A DNA stretch of 64,000 nt from Bacteroidota bacterium (GCA_016193485.1 JACPRZ010000063.1:254156-318155), one strand, 5' to 3'; positions 17,209-26,302 are shown, counted from the first letter of the stretch. Notes: generated by a model not told the origin, from the letters alone. Program-made: numbers and translations.

Positions 17209-19572
17209 TCACCTTATCAGATTAACATTTCCGGTTATCCGTTTTTCCGTACCCGGTTCATTGATGGTTTTGTATTTAACTCTGTAAACAAACACCCCTG
17301 CATCCAGGTCATTTCCTTTATAGTTCCCGTTCCACCCAACCCCACCCCCGGCCCCTCCCCAAATGTGGAGGGGTGCATCCATATATTGATAAACGATTTC
17401 TCCCCACCGGTTAAAGATGATTATTTCAACCGCTGTAAGGCAATCGCTGTAAATACTGAACGTTTCATCCGGACAGTTACAATCCGGACTGAAGGCATTG
17501 GGTATAAATATTTCATTCCCGCAAAGTTTTACATCAACAAGTATAGTGTCTGTTGCGGTACATCCCTTGCTGTCTGTTGCTCTCACAATAAGGAAGGTTG
17601 ATGACTCCGGTGAGATGGTAATATCTTCAGTTGTAAAGCCGCCCGGTTTCCATACAACCATGAAAGGGGGGGAATCACCTGTTACAAGTCCATGCAGGGT
17701 TGCGGTACTGCCGATAAGAATTGTCGTATCATTGCCGGCATCAACAGCGATGTCTGTTACATCTACAGAATGGATTGCAGTATCAGCGCACACGCCATCC
17801 GTGATAATCACGCTGTACATAGCAGGTGAAAACAAAATTGTTGTTAACGTGTCATTTGCAGTTCCGTCACTCCATTGATATGAACCGCCACCGGATGCTA
17901 TCAGATTTACCGTATCTCCCGTGCATACTTCAATAACTCCGGTAATAATTCCGGTTACTGAACTTGTCTGAATAATATTAATGCTGTCACTGATTACACA
18001 ACCGTTTCCATCAGTTACAGTAACCGTGTAACTGCCACTGCCTCCCGCTACTGCTACTGAATTTGTACTGCCATTGCTCCACACATAATCATAAGGGGGG
18101 GTACCTCCGGAAACGAACATAACTGCTGCTGTTCCCAAAGAATTACATGTAGCATTCGTACCGCTCACTGTGATTTGCAAAGCCGGTGGTTCAGTCAGTA
18201 TTACTGAGAGATTGTACACACAATTCAAACTGTCGGTAACCGTAACCGAATAATTGCCCGGCTGTAATCCGGTAAGTGATGAAGTTGTATCACTGGTATT
18301 CCAGAAATAAAAAAAAGGAGAGATTCCACCCGTGGTTAAAGCCGCAATAGTTCCATCATCAGCATCCGAACAAGAAATATCTTGCTTTAAAAAATTAACC
18401 GCAAGACCGGAAGGATTGTTTATCGTAACATCCTGAACCTGCGAACAGCCGTTCTGATCGGTGATTGTAACGGAATAATTTCCGGGCAGCAATCCTGTTG
18501 CCGTTGAATCGGTTTGTCCGTCAGACCATAGATACCCGTAAGGCGCCACCCCCCCTGTAGCGCTGATAGTTGCAGCGCCATCGTTTCCACCGCAAAGGTT
18601 AATATCCTGTTTTGTAATGCTGACGTTAAAAAAGAAGTAGGTAAATTCCCACAGGTCGTTAAAATAGGTTGTTCCGTCCCATCCGGTACCGATGTACGCC
18701 TTATTGTTCACCACGAATGAGGGCAGGTCAACCCTGGGCTCTCCCGGGAATGAATCCACCTGAACCCAGGTATCAGTGACAGGATTGTACGCCCAGAAAT
18801 CATCATAAGCGATGGTCTCTTCTTTACCGAGTCCGAGAAAACCGGTATTGCAGATGCTGAATCCCACTGCGCCAAACCTGGGCGGGCCCGGGAAGCTGTT
18901 TTTCTGTTTCCATGAATTGGAATCGGGAAAAAACTCCCAGAAATCATTATAGGAATAGGTGTAATCATACCCGGTTCCGAGGTACGCTTTACCATTAATC
19001 ACAAAAACCGCACGGTCAATATCGCACCGGGGACCGGCAGGAAAATCGGCCATTTGCGTCCACGAATCGGTTGCCGGGTCATATTCCCAGAAGTCGGATG
19101 TGCAGGTATTGGTAACAGCAGAGCCGGCACCGATATATCCCTTGCCGTTTACCGAAAATGCGACTGCGGTAGCCCTTCCGGATCCAGCGAGATCGTTTTT
19201 TGGCGACCAGATGTTGGTCAGCGGATCAAATTCCCAGAAATCAGATAGAAAGTTGTTCCCGTTTTTTCCAGTTCCTGCATATCCTTTTGACCCTATTGCA
19301 AAACCCGCAGCGTATCCTTGCGAACTTCCCGGATAATCCGCTTTTTGCATCCATGAATCCGATTGCGGATTATATCCCCAGAAATCATTTAGCGAATTAC
19401 CCAGTCCGAAATAACCTTTATCGCCAATGGTAAACGCTACTGCGGTAATGCGGCCCGGTGCAGGAAGTGAAGATTTTTGAACCCAGGCAGTTTGGGCGGA
19501 AATGAAGGAATGAAGAAATAGAGAAGGGATAAAAAAGTGAAGGGATAAAGGGATAAGGAAACGGAATACCAT
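17209..19572 (-). CDS. Kelch-repeat and SprB-repeat secreted protein with T9SS type B (CHU_C-like) tail
   Basis: A 787-residue surface or secreted protein. A signal peptide (about 1-27, ending ISAQ) is followed by six kelch blades (about 30-320, repeated phrases DFWEYDPxTxxW and GYxGTG). Three to four SprB-type repeats follow (about 330-560, GxxPYxYxWSDG... YSVTVTDxxxC), then a region with a PKD/Ig-like look. The gliding-motility-associated C-terminal domain (about 690-787) has EIFIPNAFSPDCNCPDE, IFNRWGEIVYQY and the usual GNDLDAGVFVYRV. That domain is split by an in-frame repeat-encoded insert at about 731-747 (element 17333-17380). Likely an adhesin or part of the cell-surface layer. Confidence 0.85.
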   Translation of the reverse strand: MVFRFLIPLSLHFFIPSLFLHSFISAQTAWVQKSSLPAPGRITAVAFTIGDKGYFGLGNSLNDFWGYNPQSDSWMQKADYPGSSQGYAAGFAIGSKGYAGTGKNGNNFLSDFWEFDPLTNIWSPKNDLAGSGRATAVAFSVNGKGYIGAGSAVTNTCTSDFWEYDPATDSWTQMADFPAGPRCDIDRAVFVINGKAYLGTGYDYTYSYNDFWEFFPDSNSWKQKNSFPGPPRFGAVGFSICNTGFLGLGKEETIAYDDFWAYNPVTDTWVQVDSFPGEPRVDLPSFVVNNKAYIGTGWDGTTYFNDLWEFTYFFFNVSITKQDINLCGGNDGAATISATGGVAPYGYLWSDGQTDSTATGLLPGNYSVTITDQNGCSQVQDVTINNPSGLAVNFLKQDISCSDADDGTIAALTTGGISPFFYFWNTSDTTSSLTGLQPGNYSVTVTDSLNCVYNLSVILTEPPALQITVSGTNATCNSLGTAAVMFVSGGTPPYDYVWSNGSTNSVAVAGGSGSYTVTVTDGNGCVISDSINIIQTSSVTGIITGVIEVCTGDTVNLIASGGGSYQWSDGTANDTLTTILFSPAMYSVIITDGVCADTAIHSVDVTDIAVDAGNDTTILIGSTATLHGLVTGDSPPFMVVWKPGGFTTEDITISPESSTFLIVRATDSKGCTATDTILVDVKLCGNEIFIPNAFSPDCNCPDETFSIYSDCLTAVEIIIFNRWGEIVYQYMDAPLHIWGGAGGGVGWNGNYKGNDLDAGVFVYRVKYKTINEPGTEKRITGNVNLIR
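17333..17380. repeat. C/G-rich element translated inside the CHU_C-like domain
   Basis: Contains ACCCCACCCCCGGCC and the hairpin CCCCTCC (17352-17358)/GGAGGGG (17367-17373). It is the same composite as the mnmG element at 13650. It inserts about 15 residues (APLHIWGGAGGGVG) between the conserved YQYMD and GWNGNYKGNDL blocks, which are normally only a few residues apart. Confidence 0.75.
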
Positions 19573-19676
19573 TGTTCAGGAGGTGGGGAAAAATTCAAAA
19601 GTACAAAAAATTCATTTATAGGGAAATTCCCATACCAAGAAAGATACACCGACAAATTGAGTATTTATAACAATGG

Positions 19677-19713
19677 GTATGTAGAGACGAAACCCGGTCT
19701 CGTCTCTACATAC
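19677..19713. repeat. Perfect 14-base inverted repeat
   Basis: GTATGTAGAGACGA is followed by a 9-base loop and its exact complement TCGTCTCTACATAC. It lies in the 240-base gap between the divergent kelch/SprB and lipoprotein genes. GTAGAGACG-type palindromes are familiar dispersed repeats in several bacterial phyla; a terminator is unlikely because no T-tract follows. Confidence 0.75.
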
Positions 19714-19769
19714 AGTTCAATTTGTACACCCATACGGTTGCACATCAGCATGTTACAATCAGATTTTAT

Positions 19770-19777
19770 TATTTTTG
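19770..19777 (+). promoter_or_regulatory. Putative -7 box for the small lipoprotein
   Basis: TATTTTTG matches the TAnnTTTG consensus, 34 bases before the ATG at 19812. No convincing -33 box was found. Confidence 0.4.
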
Positions 19778-19811
19778 CAGACAAATTATTAACCCCTCAA
19801 TTTAACATTGT

Positions 19812-20324
19812 ATGAAAAATATTTATTTACCGGTACTGGCAATAACGTTGTTCGCGTTTACTTCCTGCAAAAAAAAGGATGACACCAACAACGATGCCTG
19901 CGGCAATAAAAATTTTACCGCATCGGTGAGCAACGGAAAATCGTTCGAGTCCTGTAATGTGATTTCGAGCATGAGCACCCCTTATCTGCAGATACATGCA
20001 CAGGATAATAATGGGGGAACCGGAGATTTTCAGCAGATCATTCTTCAGATACCTGCCCAGGCCTTTGCAGCCGGTACTTATACGATTGCTACAATGGACC
20101 TGCAGAGCACTACCTGCACCGGCAGTTATTCGCTGGGGTCAGCGAACAATGTGCAATATACTTCTGATGCATCCGCTACCGGCACATTGACCGTCAGCGC
20201 GTATGACGGCACTGCAAAAAAGATTTCAGGCACGTTCAGTTTTACAGGTAAAAAATCATATCCGACTGCGGGAACAGAAACAATAACTGTAACGAGTGGT
20301 TCATTTACGGATATTACGTGGTAA
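19812..20324 (+). CDS. Hypothetical lipoprotein, beta-rich
   Basis: A 170-residue protein with a lipoprotein signal: MKNIYLPVLAITLFAFTSC, with Cys19 as the lipidation site, followed by a Lys/Asp linker. The rest is rich in Ser/Thr and short beta strands (for example DGTAKKISGTFSFTGKKSYP), a pattern common in small outer-membrane lipoproteins of this phylum. I do not recognise a family beyond that. It may be co-transcribed with the PagL-like gene 120 bases downstream, although a large hairpin lies between them. Confidence 0.65.
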   Translation: MKNIYLPVLAITLFAFTSCKKKDDTNNDACGNKNFTASVSNGKSFESCNVISSMSTPYLQIHAQDNNGGTGDFQQIILQIPAQAFAAGTYTIATMDLQSTTCTGSYSLGSANNVQYTSDASATGTLTVSAYDGTAKKISGTFSFTGKKSYPTAGTETITVTSGSFTDITW

Positions 20325-20340
20325 CGGCTATTCTTATGTT

Positions 20341-20412
20341 GTGTTGTCAGGTGCCTGCCTGTCCCCCGCTTGCCGGACGGACAGGGGTAGGCAGGTTTCC
20401 ACCTGACAACAC
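20341..20412. repeat. Long hairpin containing a CCTGCC-type palindrome
   Basis: Outer arms GTGTTGTCAGGTG (20341-20353) and CACCTGACAACAC (20400-20412) are perfectly complementary. Inside them lie CCTGCCTGTCC and GGACAGGGGTAGGCAGG, related to the CCTGCC elements at 11556 and 62708. The structure therefore looks like one element inside another. It could attenuate read-through from the lipoprotein gene. Confidence 0.7.
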
Positions 20413-20445
20413 AAATGGCTGTTTCAGAATGGCGAACCAAAATTG

Positions 20446-21540
20446 ATGAATAATTTTTTTCTTCTTACTTTTTTTTCCGCTTTAATTCTTTTCCCTGTAA
20501 ACGCATCGGCTGATAAGGATTCTTCAGGCAGGATTTTTTTTACCGGGCTTCGTTTTCATTCCGCCTATTACTGGCCTCATTCACGGGCCGTAGCGCCTAT
20601 CGGAGAAGCGTTTCCGGTTGGGATACAAGCGGAATTTTCGTGGTTGCATACCGGGGAAAAAACATGGAACCAGTGTAATTGCTATCCGCTGACGGGATTT
20701 CATATCACCTGGTTCAACTTCAATAAACCCGGTATCCTCGGTAACGGATACACTGCCGCCTGTTTTATTGAACCCTTATTTTCGGTTCACAGGAAAATAA
20801 ATTTTTCGCTGAGAGGCGCTGCCGGAATCGCCTGGCTGACTACGCCTTATGATTCGGTTGAAAACCCTATGAACCTCGCATACAGCATGCGGCTGAACGG
20901 TTTTGTGATGATACACCTTGGTGCATACTTCATAATCAGTAATAACCTTAAAGTGAATTTAACCGCCAACATCAACCACATTTCAAACGGTGGAATAAAG
21001 CAGCCCAATAAGGGAATAAATTTTCCCGGTGTTTCAGCGGGTGTTGCTTATTCATTAAATCCGCAGGAAATTTCCAAAAGGGAAAGAACAGGATTCGCAA
21101 ATTCTGAAAAAAAATACCGTAAGGACTTGTCATTTTTTGTATCCGGAAAAACCCTGGTGAGGGAACTGGATATTTATTATCCGGTATTAGGAACTTCAAT
21201 CCTTGTTTCAAGGCAGGTCGGAAAGATAAGCGCATTGACTGCAAGCGCTGACTGGATGACCGATTACGCACTGCGTGAAAAAATGAAACTTTCAAACCGT
21301 GAAGGCATAGATTTCAACAGAGGGGGAATTCTTTTCGGGCATGAATTCCTGATGGGACGTTTTGCATTGAGCCAGCAGTTGGGAGTGTACCTGTACGACC
21401 CTTCGCATGAAAATGACCCCGTGTACCAGCGTTACGGGTTACTCTATAAAGCCGGAAAACATTTTTTGTTTGGAATCAACCTCAAAGCGCACCGGCATGT
21501 AGCTGACTTTCTGGATGCAAGAATAGGGTGGAGTTGGTAA
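20446..21540 (+). CDS. PagL-like acyloxyacyl hydrolase (lipid A deacylase family)
   Basis: A 364-residue predicted outer-membrane beta-barrel with a signal peptide (about 1-23, ending NASA). The stretch HISNGGIKQPNKGINFPG at about residues 180-197 carries the His-Ser pair and the Asn-Pro-Gly-x-Asn phrase typical of the PagL-related acyloxyacyl hydrolases of Bacteroidota. These remove an acyl chain from lipid A. The protein is about twice the size of classic PagL, with a C-terminal extension rich in aromatic strands that may complete a larger barrel. A TTG at 20443 precedes the ATG; the ATG is preferred. Activity is inferred. Confidence 0.75.
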   Translation: MNNFFLLTFFSALILFPVNASADKDSSGRIFFTGLRFHSAYYWPHSRAVAPIGEAFPVGIQAEFSWLHTGEKTWNQCNCYPLTGFHITWFNFNKPGILGNGYTAACFIEPLFSVHRKINFSLRGAAGIAWLTTPYDSVENPMNLAYSMRLNGFVMIHLGAYFIISNNLKVNLTANINHISNGGIKQPNKGINFPGVSAGVAYSLNPQEISKRERTGFANSEKKYRKDLSFFVSGKTLVRELDIYYPVLGTSILVSRQVGKISALTASADWMTDYALREKMKLSNREGIDFNRGGILFGHEFLMGRFALSQQLGVYLYDPSHENDPVYQRYGLLYKAGKHFLFGINLKAHRHVADFLDARIGWSW

Positions 21541-21602
21541 GCACCAAAAGATTTAATTTGCAAGTGAATTAATTATCTTGGAACCCTTTCTAAAAGGCAT
21601 TT

Positions 21603-21838
21603 CCCGCTGATTTCGCAGATAACGCAGATTGTTACTATTCAGGTGGGTATCTGAAAATACAAAAATTCCTACCACAAAGTCACAAAAGCACTAAAAAACA
21701 CAAAAAAATTTAGTGAAATTTTGTGACTTCGTGTTTTTGTGGCATGAAATTACGGGGGTACTGAGTAGTAACCGCAGATTTTAAATACTTGGTTTTTAAA
21801 ATACTTATTTCTGCGCAAATCACCGAAATCTGCGGGAA
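21603..21838. repeat. Nested inverted repeats, one element inside another
   Basis: Most of the 338-base gap 21541-21878 is repeat; no gene is visible. The outer left arm (21603-21630, CCGCTGATTTCGCAGATAAC...) pairs with the right part (about 21808-21838, TTCTGCGCAAATC... CTGCGGG). An inner inverted repeat (about 21672-21743) starts CCACAAAGTCACAAAAGCAC and ends GACTTCGTGTTTTTGTGG. The inner family also occurs at 62668. Both are built of short degenerate units of 8-10 bases. Confidence 0.7.
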
Positions 21839-21878
21839 AGAATAATACAATTCTTATTGGAGAATCCTCTACTTTTAA

Positions 21879-23042
21879 TTAATACCGTATCATTTCCGGA
21901 TCAATTTCCTCTGCCCACTTCATTATGCCTCCTTTCAGGTTATAAAGGTTATTAAATCCGAACCGTTCCCGCAGAAGTTCAATCGCGCTTTTACTTCTCC
22001 GTCCGCTTTTGCAGTAGAATACAACTTTTTTATTGCGGGGAATTTTAGCGGCAGCACCGGGGATATTTTTCAGGGATATAAGTTCCCCCCCGATGTTCAC
22101 AAGTTCATGTTCAAAAGGTTCGCGCACGTCAATAAGGTAAAAATCGGTATGGTTTTGCATCCATTGTTCCAGTTCACGGGGAGTGATTTCATTGATTTTA
22201 CCAACATCTTCCTCATCTGCCGGTACGAATCCGCAGAAGAGGTCGTAATCAATAAGGTTTTTCAAAGTGGGATTTTTACCGTTAAGAGGGTTATTTTCAT
22301 CGCGTGAAATGGAGAGAAGGCGGGTTTCAAACTTCAGTGCGTCAAACAGGAAGAGTTTACCGGACAGGGGTTCACCGATGCCGGTAATTATTTTTATTAC
22401 CTCGTTCGCCTGCATGGCGCCAATGATACCCGGCAGGACGCCCAACACCCCCCCCTCGGCACATGAAGGTACCGTGTGAGGCGGTGGCGGCTCCGGAAAC
22501 AAATCACGGTAGTTCGGCCCGGTAATGCCGTTTTCTCTAAAGTTAAAAACCGAAATTTGTCCTTCAAACCGGTATATGGAAGCATATACATTGGTTTTGT
22601 TAAGAAGAACGCATGCGTCATTTACAAGGTAGCGGGTAGGAAAATTATCAGTACCATCAGCAACAACATCGAATTGTCCGATTATCTCAAGAGCGTTTTT
22701 TGAGGTGAGCCGCGTGTTGAAAACTTTAATATTAATGAAAGGGTTCAAAAGAAGGAGTTTTTTTTTAGCGCTTTCGACCTTGGGTTTGCCGATATCGTCA
22801 GTAGTAAAAAGCACCTGCCGCTGCAGGTTGGTTTCATCCACGCGGTCGTCATCAACAATACCGATGGTTCCCACTCCTGCGGCAGCAAGATAATATAAGA
22901 GAGGAGCGCCCAGCCCGCCTGCACCCACTACGAGGACCTTACCCTCTTTCAGTTTTCGCTGCCCTTCAATATTGAATCCGGGAATGAGAAGATGGCGGCT
23001 GTAGCGCTGAAGTTCCTGCTGTGAAAATCCGGTTTCTTCCAT
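21879..23042 (-). CDS. moeB: MoeB/ThiF-type adenylyltransferase with C-terminal rhodanese domain
   Basis: A 387-residue E1-like enzyme that adenylates the C-terminal Gly of a ubiquitin-like sulfur carrier (MoaD or ThiS). The ThiF domain (about 10-250) shows VLVVGAGGLGAPLLYYLAAA (ATP loop), RQVLF, DNFPTRYLVND and the conserved Cys in TVPSCAEGGVLG. The rhodanese domain (about 285-385) has the active-site loop VVFYCKSGRRS, whose Cys can carry persulfide. The Met at 23042 (MEETGFSQQELQRYSRH) matches the family; the 54-base longer start would overlap the next gene. Molybdopterin versus thiamine use cannot be settled because no partner gene is nearby. Confidence 0.9.
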   Translation of the reverse strand: MEETGFSQQELQRYSRHLLIPGFNIEGQRKLKEGKVLVVGAGGLGAPLLYYLAAAGVGTIGIVDDDRVDETNLQRQVLFTTDDIGKPKVESAKKKLLLLNPFINIKVFNTRLTSKNALEIIGQFDVVADGTDNFPTRYLVNDACVLLNKTNVYASIYRFEGQISVFNFRENGITGPNYRDLFPEPPPPHTVPSCAEGGVLGVLPGIIGAMQANEVIKIITGIGEPLSGKLFLFDALKFETRLLSISRDENNPLNGKNPTLKNLIDYDLFCGFVPADEEDVGKINEITPRELEQWMQNHTDFYLIDVREPFEHELVNIGGELISLKNIPGAAAKIPRNKKVVFYCKSGRRSKSAIELLRERFGFNNLYNLKGGIMKWAEEIDPEMIRY

Positions 23043-23059
23043 TATTAAATTGAATGAAT

Positions 23060-24196
23060 TTATGGAATAATTTCCCGCAGGTGAGACAGCGCCCATTTCA
23101 TCGGCACAATTTCGATCTTTCCATCGCGCATGATCCTGTCACCTCCGTAAACAAAATATGATTTTGCTTCGGGATAATCCGTTAAAAATGATTTTAAGCC
23201 GCTCAGCATCTTTGAGGAGATTTTACCGGTTCTCTTTACTTCAAAGGCAATAATGCCTTTTTCCCCGTAAAGAACAAAATCGACTTCTACATTATTGGAT
23301 GTCCTCCAGTAAAATAGTTTATAATCTGACTTCTGACCGGAAATAAATGAGGCAAGTTCCTGGAAAAGAAGTGTTTCAAAAGCAATACCATCAATTTCTT
23401 CAGGACGGTCCAGCGGGCCGGCAGGCCTTAATGTGCGGTAAACGCCCACGTCAAAAAAATAAAATTTACGGTGTTTTACGAGCCGTCTTTTTGCTCTTTT
23501 TGAGAAAACCGGAATACGGCAGGTCAGCAGAAGGTCATCAAGAATATTAAAATAATTTTCCGCAACTTTCCGTTCTACAGCGCAATCGGCAGCAACAGCG
23601 GTAATGTTCAATAACGATCCCTGCGAAAAAGTTGCCGATTCCAGGAAACGCGCAAATGCACCCAGGTTTCTGGATAATCCCTCCTGTTTCACTTCTTCTT
23701 CAAGATATGTTTTTACGTAACTTTCAAGGTAGGCTTTCGGATCATCTTCGGAATATGCGCAAGGCATTTGGCCGTATTTTAATGAATGGGTCAGGTCAAA
23801 ATCTTTTCCCAATTCAATGTAGGTAAGCGGATACATGGTCAGAGTCAAAGCCCTTCCGGCTAGTAAATTATGACCTTTTCTGCGTATTTTCCTGGCGCTT
23901 GATCCGGTTAAAATAAATCTGTACTTATATTTTTCCATCAACCGGTGAATTTCATCGAGGAGTTCAGGGATTTTTTGTACCTCATCAATCACAATCCAAT
24001 CCTTAAAATTCTCCGGTATTAAATTTTCAAGCCGTTGGGGGTTTGCCAGAAGGTCGTTGTACAGTTCCGCCTCCAGAAGGTCAAAATAAAGGGCATTCGG
24101 AAAAGTTGATTTCACCCAGGTTGTTTTTCCTGTACCCCTGGGCCCAAACAGGAAAAAACTTTTTTTATCTGGATATTTCAGCAATCTGGAATACAT
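23060..24196 (-). CDS. AAA-type ATPase with DUF4143 domain
   Basis: A 378-residue protein of the orphan ATPase group with an N-terminal AAA domain (Walker A FGPRGTGKTT at about 17-26, Walker B WIVIDEVQ at about 68-75, and the LTGSSAR sensor near 98-104). The C-terminal DUF4143 region carries an Asp/Glu-x-Lys-like phrase (VEVDFVLYGEKGIIAFEVKR) reminiscent of PD-(D/E)XK nucleases. Homologues are scattered, strain-variable and of unknown function; a defence or mobile-element role is often suspected. It ends 18 bases before moeB. Two perfect or near-perfect hairpins lie just upstream of its start. Confidence 0.85.
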   Translation of the reverse strand: MYSRLLKYPDKKSFFLFGPRGTGKTTWVKSTFPNALYFDLLEAELYNDLLANPQRLENLIPENFKDWIVIDEVQKIPELLDEIHRLMEKYKYRFILTGSSARKIRRKGHNLLAGRALTLTMYPLTYIELGKDFDLTHSLKYGQMPCAYSEDDPKAYLESYVKTYLEEEVKQEGLSRNLGAFARFLESATFSQGSLLNITAVAADCAVERKVAENYFNILDDLLLTCRIPVFSKRAKRRLVKHRKFYFFDVGVYRTLRPAGPLDRPEEIDGIAFETLLFQELASFISGQKSDYKLFYWRTSNNVEVDFVLYGEKGIIAFEVKRTGKISSKMLSGLKSFLTDYPEAKSYFVYGGDRIMRDGKIEIVPMKWALSHLREIIP

Positions 24197-24266
24197 AACT
24201 CCATTTTACATGGATTTCCGGAAGTGCAAAGGTAATTTTTATTCTTTATCATAAGGTATAGTGACG

Positions 24267-24300
24267 GAATTTGATTTTGCAAGTATTCAAAATCAAATTC
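24267..24300. repeat. Perfect 13-base inverted repeat upstream of purF
   Basis: GAATTTGATTTTG, an 8-base loop, then the exact complement CAAAATCAAATTC. AT-rich, with no following T-tract, between the divergent ATPase and purF genes. Confidence 0.75.
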
Positions 24301-24305
24301 ATCTG

Positions 24306-24352
24306 TATATGCTGATCTGAATGATTTGCAAAATCATTCAACATCAGTATAT
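24306..24352. repeat. Second imperfect hairpin upstream of purF
   Basis: TATATGCTGATCTGAATGATTT pairs, with a few mismatches, with AAATCATTCAACATCAGTATA. It follows the previous hairpin by five bases and ends about 22 bases before the purF -7 box. Position suggests a regulatory site or a paired repeat; sequence does not distinguish. Confidence 0.6.
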
Positions 24353-24374
24353 AATCTCCTTCCTGCCAATTCCG

Positions 24375-24382
24375 TACCTTTG
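24375..24382 (+). promoter_or_regulatory. Putative -7 box for purF
   Basis: TACCTTTG is an exact TAnnTTTG match, 18 bases before the chosen ATG at 24401. It also argues against the longer reading that would start at 24326, upstream of the promoter. Confidence 0.5.
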
Positions 24383-24400
24383 CACTTCTTTCCATATTTA

Positions 24401-26302
24401 ATGAGCGAAAACATCAAACACGAATGTGGTATAGCGTTGCTCAGGTTATTGAAACCGCTCCAGTACTACGCTGAAAAATACGACACTCCTCTCTACGGAC
24501 TGAATAAACTTTACCTGCTGATGGAGAAGCAGCACAACCGCGGGCAGGACGGTGCCGGGATTATTACCGTAAAAACGGATACCGAACCCGGCATGAAATA
24601 TATGCACCGCTACCGCACCATCGCTCCCCAGCCGATAAAAGATATTTTTGATCACATCCACAGGCGTATTATTGAACATGCAGGCCGTAAACCGGAACGT
24701 CTTTCCGATACCCGGTGGTTAAAACAATACGCTCCATATACCGGTGAATTGTTACTTGGGCATTTGCGGTATGGAACATTCGGCCGGAACAGCGTTGATT
24801 ACTGTCACCCGGTTCAGCGGCAGAACAACTGGAAGACGCGCACACTGGCGCTTGCCGGCAACTTCAATCTGACCAATGTGGAGGATCTTTTCAAACTTCT
24901 TGTGGATCTTGGCCAGCATCCCAAAGAAAAATCAGATACCGTCACAATTCTTGAAAAAATCGGTCATTTTGTTGATGAACAGGTTGAAGAACTTTTTCAT
25001 CATTACAAAAACCTCGGACACGGCAAAAAAGAAATTTCATACCTGATTGCCGATAATATGAACATCCCTAAACTCCTCACCCGTTCGGCAAAGGACTGGG
25101 ATGGCGGCTATGTGATTGCCGGTGTGCTGGGGCATGGCGATGCCTTTGTAATGCGCGACCCGGCAGGTATTCGTCCGGCATGGTATTACCATAATGATGA
25201 GGTGGCGGTGGTAACTTCCGAACGGCCTGTTATTCAGACAACGTTCAATGTTGATATAACGGAAATAGAAGAAATCAAACCCGGCCATGTGCTGGTAATA
25301 AAAAAGGATGGCATTGCAGGGCAACATCAGTTTAAAGAACCGGTTGAGCGCAAATCGTGCTCCTTTGAAAGAATTTATTTTTCGCGCGGAAGCGATATTG
25401 ACATATATAATGAGAGGAAAAAATTAGGACAACTCCTGGCGCCATCCGTTTTAATGGCAGTTGACCATGATTTAAAAAACACCGTCTTTGCCTATATCCC
25501 GAATACAGCCGAAACCGCATTCCTCGGACTGGTGAAAAGCATGGAGGATTACCTGAATGATGTGAAAAAGAAAAAGATTCTTGAGATGAAAGATAAAAAT
25601 GATGAAAGCAGGTTGAGCGATATTCTGAATATCAGGCCGCGCGTTGAAAAAGTGGCGATAAAGGATGCCAAACTAAGAACGTTCATCACCAATGATGTCC
25701 ACCGCGATGAACTGGTAGAACATGTGTACGATGTTACATACGGAACCATCAATCCCGGTAAAGATAACCTTGTTGTTGTGGACGATTCCATAGTTAGAGG
25801 TACCACTCTTAAACAAAGCATTATAAAAATTCTTGACCGCCTGCATCCGAAAAAGATTGTGATAGTTTCTTCCGCGCCCCAGATCAGGTATCCCGACTGC
25901 TACGGCATTGACATGGCTAAGTTGGGTGATCTTATCGCTTTCCGGGCTGCGGTTTCGCTTCTTAAAGAACGGTTCACCGGGCATCTCCTCGATGAAATTC
26001 TTGAAAAAGCGATTGCGGAAAACCGCAAACCCCGGAATGAGATAATCAATGTCGTTAAAGAGGTTTACCGCCCTTTTTCGGCTGATGACATTTCCGTTAA
26101 AATCGCTTCCCTTCTGCGACCGGAATCCATTAACGCAGAATTCATTATCGTATATCAATCCATTGAAAATCTTCATGCCGCCTGCCCGGGCCATACGGGT
26201 GACTGGTACTTCACAGGCGATTACCCCACGCCCGGTGGCAATAAAGTTGCGAACCGCTCATTTATCAACTTCATGCAGGGAAAGAATGTGAGGGCGTATT
26301 GA
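24401..26302 (+). CDS. purF: Long-form amidophosphoribosyltransferase
   Basis: A 633-residue member of the PurF family, which catalyses the first step of purine synthesis: PRPP plus glutamine to phosphoribosylamine. The N-terminal glutaminase domain starts MSENIKHECGIALLR, with the Cys before GI as the expected nucleophile after processing; NRGQDGAG and GHLRYGTFG follow. The PRPP-binding loop VVVDDSIVRGTTLK lies at about residues 448-461. It is longer than classic PurF (about 470-500) through extra segments in the glutaminase half and a C-terminal tail, as in the long paralogue common in Bacteroidota. Whether it is the main PurF here or a paralogue cannot be told. Confidence 0.85.
   Translation: MSENIKHECGIALLRLLKPLQYYAEKYDTPLYGLNKLYLLMEKQHNRGQDGAGIITVKTDTEPGMKYMHRYRTIAPQPIKDIFDHIHRRIIEHAGRKPERLSDTRWLKQYAPYTGELLLGHLRYGTFGRNSVDYCHPVQRQNNWKTRTLALAGNFNLTNVEDLFKLLVDLGQHPKEKSDTVTILEKIGHFVDEQVEELFHHYKNLGHGKKEISYLIADNMNIPKLLTRSAKDWDGGYVIAGVLGHGDAFVMRDPAGIRPAWYYHNDEVAVVTSERPVIQTTFNVDITEIEEIKPGHVLVIKKDGIAGQHQFKEPVERKSCSFERIYFSRGSDIDIYNERKKLGQLLAPSVLMAVDHDLKNTVFAYIPNTAETAFLGLVKSMEDYLNDVKKKKILEMKDKNDESRLSDILNIRPRVEKVAIKDAKLRTFITNDVHRDELVEHVYDVTYGTINPGKDNLVVVDDSIVRGTTLKQSIIKILDRLHPKKIVIVSSAPQIRYPDCYGIDMAKLGDLIAFRAAVSLLKERFTGHLLDEILEKAIAENRKPRNEIINVVKEVYRPFSADDISVKIASLLRPESINAEFIIVYQSIENLHAACPGHTGDWYFTGDYPTPGGNKVANRSFINFMQGKNVRAY

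Noticed and set aside
23043-23096. N-terminal extension of moeB
   Set aside because: It overlaps the end of the upstream ATPase gene and is out of family; MEETGFSQ at 23042 fits.
24326-24400. N-terminal extension of purF
   Set aside because: It begins upstream of the TACCTTTG promoter box, covers a hairpin and would move the nucleophile Cys far from the N-terminus.
25673-26194. 173-residue minus-strand frame inside purF
   Set aside because: purF motifs cover the plus strand continuously; the antisense frame has no recognisable motif.
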